From: Undibacterium sp.
GTDB taxonomy: Bacteria; Pseudomonadota; Gammaproteobacteria; Burkholderiales; Burkholderiaceae_D
Direction of reading: 5' to 3'
DNA length: 6,725 bases
Assembly: GCA_019752975.1 (NCBI GenBank)
Contig: JAIELM010000449.1
Location: 1-6,725, forward strand
Shown: in pieces, positions 5,278 through 6,725 of the stretch
How positions within the stretch are numbered: the first letter of the stretch is position 1
Layout: each line of letters begins with the position of its first letter
The notes under the pieces: model-generated
Told to the model about the DNA's origin: nothing
Database searches by the model: none
What the model saw: only the letters and a program-made list of their open reading frames with translations
Translations under genes and position numbers: made by a program

Positions 5278-6420
5278 TTACATTGCTACCCATTGCTTCC
5301 CGTTGTGCCAAGAGTACGCCCCACTAAGCGCGTCAAATGCTTCCCATCTATTGTTGGCATACCACTGGAACCAATTGACATTATTGTAGCTAATGTTGGT
5401 AAAAGAACGGCCATTGAGGTAGTAGAAAACTGGCCAGCTTCCGCGCATAAGTTCCTTCAATCCATTGATTGAAGCTGGATGCCGCACCTTCCCACTCGTA
5501 GTATAGTAGTCGTCGTGAGGGTCTAAGTGTCCTCGGGTTCCATTGACGCCGAAAAAGAACTTAAAGTCTTCCGCAAACCGTTCAGCTGCATTGGTCGCAC
5601 TGGTGAAATCAGCTTGCCTTAAACGGGCATAGGCGCTTTTAAGAAAGCTACCTGCTACTGAGGTGGTATAAATCGAATTTTGATATTGATGCCCCATTTC
5701 ATGCGATACCACGCCACCATAATTTCCTGGTCCATTGGTATTAATCAGTGTGCGCCATGGATTAGTTAATCCGCCTGCATATTCAATACCCCAATCCGTA
5801 TTATCCAGCACATATCGAGCGACGTTAACATGCCATGATTCCATGAGATAACCGTTAAAAGCACTCCCTTTTTCTAAGAAAGTTGGGCCGTTGGTGTATC
5901 GGAGTTGTGTATAAATTTCAGTTAAATAATTAGATGCCTGCTCACCATTTAATCCAGTATCGCCAGGCGTACTTAAATAATATTCCCTATGGGAGAAATT
6001 CATCCAGTTGTTATAATACAATAAAAATTTACTGTAATTAGGATACTGGTTAAGGACACGTGGAACGAAACTTTGATCAATAATAATCGCTTTTCTATCC
6101 CCCATAGACGAGTCTGGAGAAAGAACAATGGCGTCACTGTCTTTGGCGTTTTCTACGCGAGTCCATTCCAGTCGATCTCGGTTCCAACTTTGATATAGCT
6201 GAAAAACAAAAGCATTTGTGTTGGCATTATAAAATTTAATCGCTTTTCTCATTTCCCCTTTATTAATATCCACCCAAGGGAAAGCAAAACCAGATCCTTC
6301 AAAGCTAGGATGTGCAGAGGGCGCAATGATGCCATTTCTGTTGCTATCCTCTCCATCAACATACCTCAAGGGAACTTTAGTTCCATTCTCAATTTTAACA
6401 ATCCAAGTGACATTAGCCAT
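5278..6420 (-). CDS. Zinc metallopeptidase, anthrax lethal factor-like signature, no signal peptide
   Basis: This 380-residue protein has a zinc-peptidase centre: HEMGH at 240-244 gives two His ligands and the catalytic Glu241, and ERFAEDF at 280-286 supplies the likely third ligand, Glu280, 36 residues on. The pairing HExxH plus E-x-F-A-E-x-F is that recalled for anthrax lethal factor (M34) and related gluzincins, so cleavage of a protein substrate is likely. Residues 1 to about 120 look like a separate beta-rich domain (FPWVD, FQLYQSWNRDRLEWTR) that I cannot name. The C-terminal 55 residues are rich in Trp, Tyr and Asn. There is no signal peptide or membrane segment, so it is cytoplasmic or exported by a non-Sec route. 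The start is supported by AAGAGGA at 6426-6432, 5 bases before the ATG. The 5' half and the upstream region are more AT-rich than the neighbouring genes, hinting at acquisition. An M60-type peptidase is a less fitting alternative. Confidence 0.8.
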   Translation of the reverse strand: MANVTWIVKIENGTKVPLRYVDGEDSNRNGIIAPSAHPSFEGSGFAFPWVDINKGEMRKAIKFYNANTNAFVFQLYQSWNRDRLEWTRVENAKDSDAIVLSPDSSMGDRKAIIIDQSFVPRVLNQYPNYSKFLLYYNNWMNFSHREYYLSTPGDTGLNGEQASNYLTEIYTQLRYTNGPTFLEKGSAFNGYLMESWHVNVARYVLDNTDWGIEYAGGLTNPWRTLINTNGPGNYGGVVSHEMGHQYQNSIYTTSVAGSFLKSAYARLRQADFTSATNAAERFAEDFKFFFGVNGTRGHLDPHDDYYTTSGKVRHPASINGLKELMRGSWPVFYYLNGRSFTNISYNNVNWFQWYANNRWEAFDALSGAYSWHNGKQWVAM

Positions 6421-6487
6421 ACACTTCCTCTTAAAATGAATAAAAATAAATCAATATAAATTAAAAAATGAATTGATGTTATTTAAA

Positions 6488-6540
6488 CCATCTAGGTGCT
6501 ACACGCAAGCGCTTAAAGCTTGATAGATGGCAGAATATGT
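6488..6540. repeat. Inverted repeat upstream of the metallopeptidase
   Basis: CCATCTA (6488-6494) and TAGATGG (6534-6540) are perfect 7-bp arms. Nested between them is CAAGC/GCTTG around GCTTAAA. The repeat lies about 70-120 bases upstream of the metallopeptidase ATG, where it could form a leader structure or bind a regulator. There is no T-run next to the stem. Confidence 0.3.
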
Positions 6541-6565
6541 TCCGTTATCAATTCATCGAAAAGCG

Positions 6566-6599
6566 ATTTTCCATACCTCCCTTATTTTGAGGAGAAAAT
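6566..6599. repeat. Imperfect hairpin masking a ribosome-site-like motif
   Basis: ATTTTC (6566-6571) pairs with GAAAAT (6594-6599), and CCTC (6576-6579) with GAGG (6589-6592). The right arm contains GAGGAG immediately before the ATG at 6598, so in an RNA the hairpin would hide that ribosome-site-like motif. Confidence 0.3.
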
Positions 6600-6660
6600 G
6601 GGGGCGCTATTACAACCATCACCCGCATTGCATCGGCAGTGGAAGCATGTATGCACTTAA
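6598..6660 (+). CDS. Possible 20-residue small ORF
   Basis: ATG at 6598 follows GAGGAG by 3 bases and opens MGALLQPSPALHRQWKHVCT before a TAA. The RBS-like motif is good but the spacing is short, it lies inside a hairpin, and the peptide has no recognisable features. It could be a leader peptide for a gene starting near 6721. Chance is quite possible. Confidence 0.15.
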   Translation: MGALLQPSPALHRQWKHVCT

Positions 6661-6668
6661 GCGGTAAG

Positions 6669-6680
6669 ACTCTCAAGAGT
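6669..6680. promoter_or_regulatory. 12-bp palindrome before the putative next gene
   Basis: ACTCTCAAGAGT has perfect 5-bp arms around CA. It sits 41 bases before the possible start codon at 6721 and 16 bases before a CATAAT -10-like hexamer (6697-6702), which is a reasonable position for an operator. No regulator is identified. Confidence 0.2.
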
Positions 6681-6725
6681 ATGAGGTAAAGTATTACATA
6701 ATAAACCATGTAGGATCAACATGTA

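Larger units (their letters stand above)
6421..6725. promoter_or_regulatory. AT-rich leader of the metallopeptidase and divergent end region
   Basis: The first 65 bases are almost pure A/T and should hold the minus-strand promoter of the metallopeptidase. TATATT-like hexamers are present, but no convincing -35/-10 pair can be fixed. Further right there are three inverted repeats, a weak 20-codon frame and, at 6721, an ATG preceded by AGGA (6712-6715) with 5-base spacing, which may start the next plus-strand gene. That gene is cut off by the window and cannot be described. Confidence 0.4.

Noticed and set aside
5078..5472. Two overlapping plus-strand frames across the palindrome and the 3' end of the metallopeptidase gene
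   Set aside because: They run through the large inverted repeat and antisense to a gene with an identifiable zinc site, and their products have no recognisable domains.
5659..5703. HExxH region as a Peptidase M60 (enhancin) site
   Set aside because: The E-x-F-A-E-x-F motif 36 residues after the second His fits the lethal factor-type arrangement better, and the flanking sequence does not match the M60 pattern I recall.

Overview
The window reads as chromosomal DNA of a moderate-GC Gram-negative bacterium, most likely a betaproteobacterium of the Burkholderiales (an Oxalobacteraceae-like genome such as Undibacterium is a guess). The support is the style of the periplasm-sensing histidine kinase, the Sec signal peptide and RBS of the secreted protein, and a short intergenic repeat near the left end that resembles betaproteobacterial intergenic repeats recalled from memory. 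No rRNA, tRNA, CRISPR array or complete insertion sequence is visible.

Layout: 1-451 is intergenic. It holds a 130-bp miniature element with inverted ends (63-192) and short direct repeats in front of the first gene. 452-3136 (+) encodes a membrane histidine kinase (periplasmic dCache-like sensor, GAF, HisKA, HATPase) with no response regulator beside it. 3218-3757 (-), convergent with the kinase, encodes a small AhpD-like/carboxymuconolactone decarboxylase protein with a complete Glu-Cys-Cys-His catalytic set. The 581 bp between it and the next gene (3758-4338) is a structured divergent control region: a sigma70-like promoter with a palindromic spacer, overlapping hairpins, an orphan perfect Shine-Dalgarno sequence and an operator-like palindrome. 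4339-5040 (+) encodes a secreted protein made only of two PPC (bacterial pre-peptidase C-terminal) domains. 5278-6420 (-), convergent with it, encodes a zinc metallopeptidase with HEMGH and a downstream ERFAEDF motif, the arrangement of anthrax lethal factor-like peptidases, but without a signal peptide. A roughly 106-bp imperfect palindrome separates the last two genes and probably acts as a two-way terminator. The AT-rich stretch 6421-6725 is the metallopeptidase leader plus several inverted repeats, and the next plus-strand gene may start at the very last bases.

How the genes relate: every neighbouring pair is convergent or divergent, so there is no operon, and each gene appears to have its own control. 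The most suggestive pairing is the stand-alone PPC protein facing a metallopeptidase. PPC domains normally sit at the C-terminus of secreted peptidases, and here a PPC-only protein lies beside a peptidase that has neither PPC domain nor export signal. A functional link is inference only. The best candidates for something undescribed are the leaderless lethal-factor-like peptidase with its unrecognised N-terminal domain, and the structured region 3860-4010.
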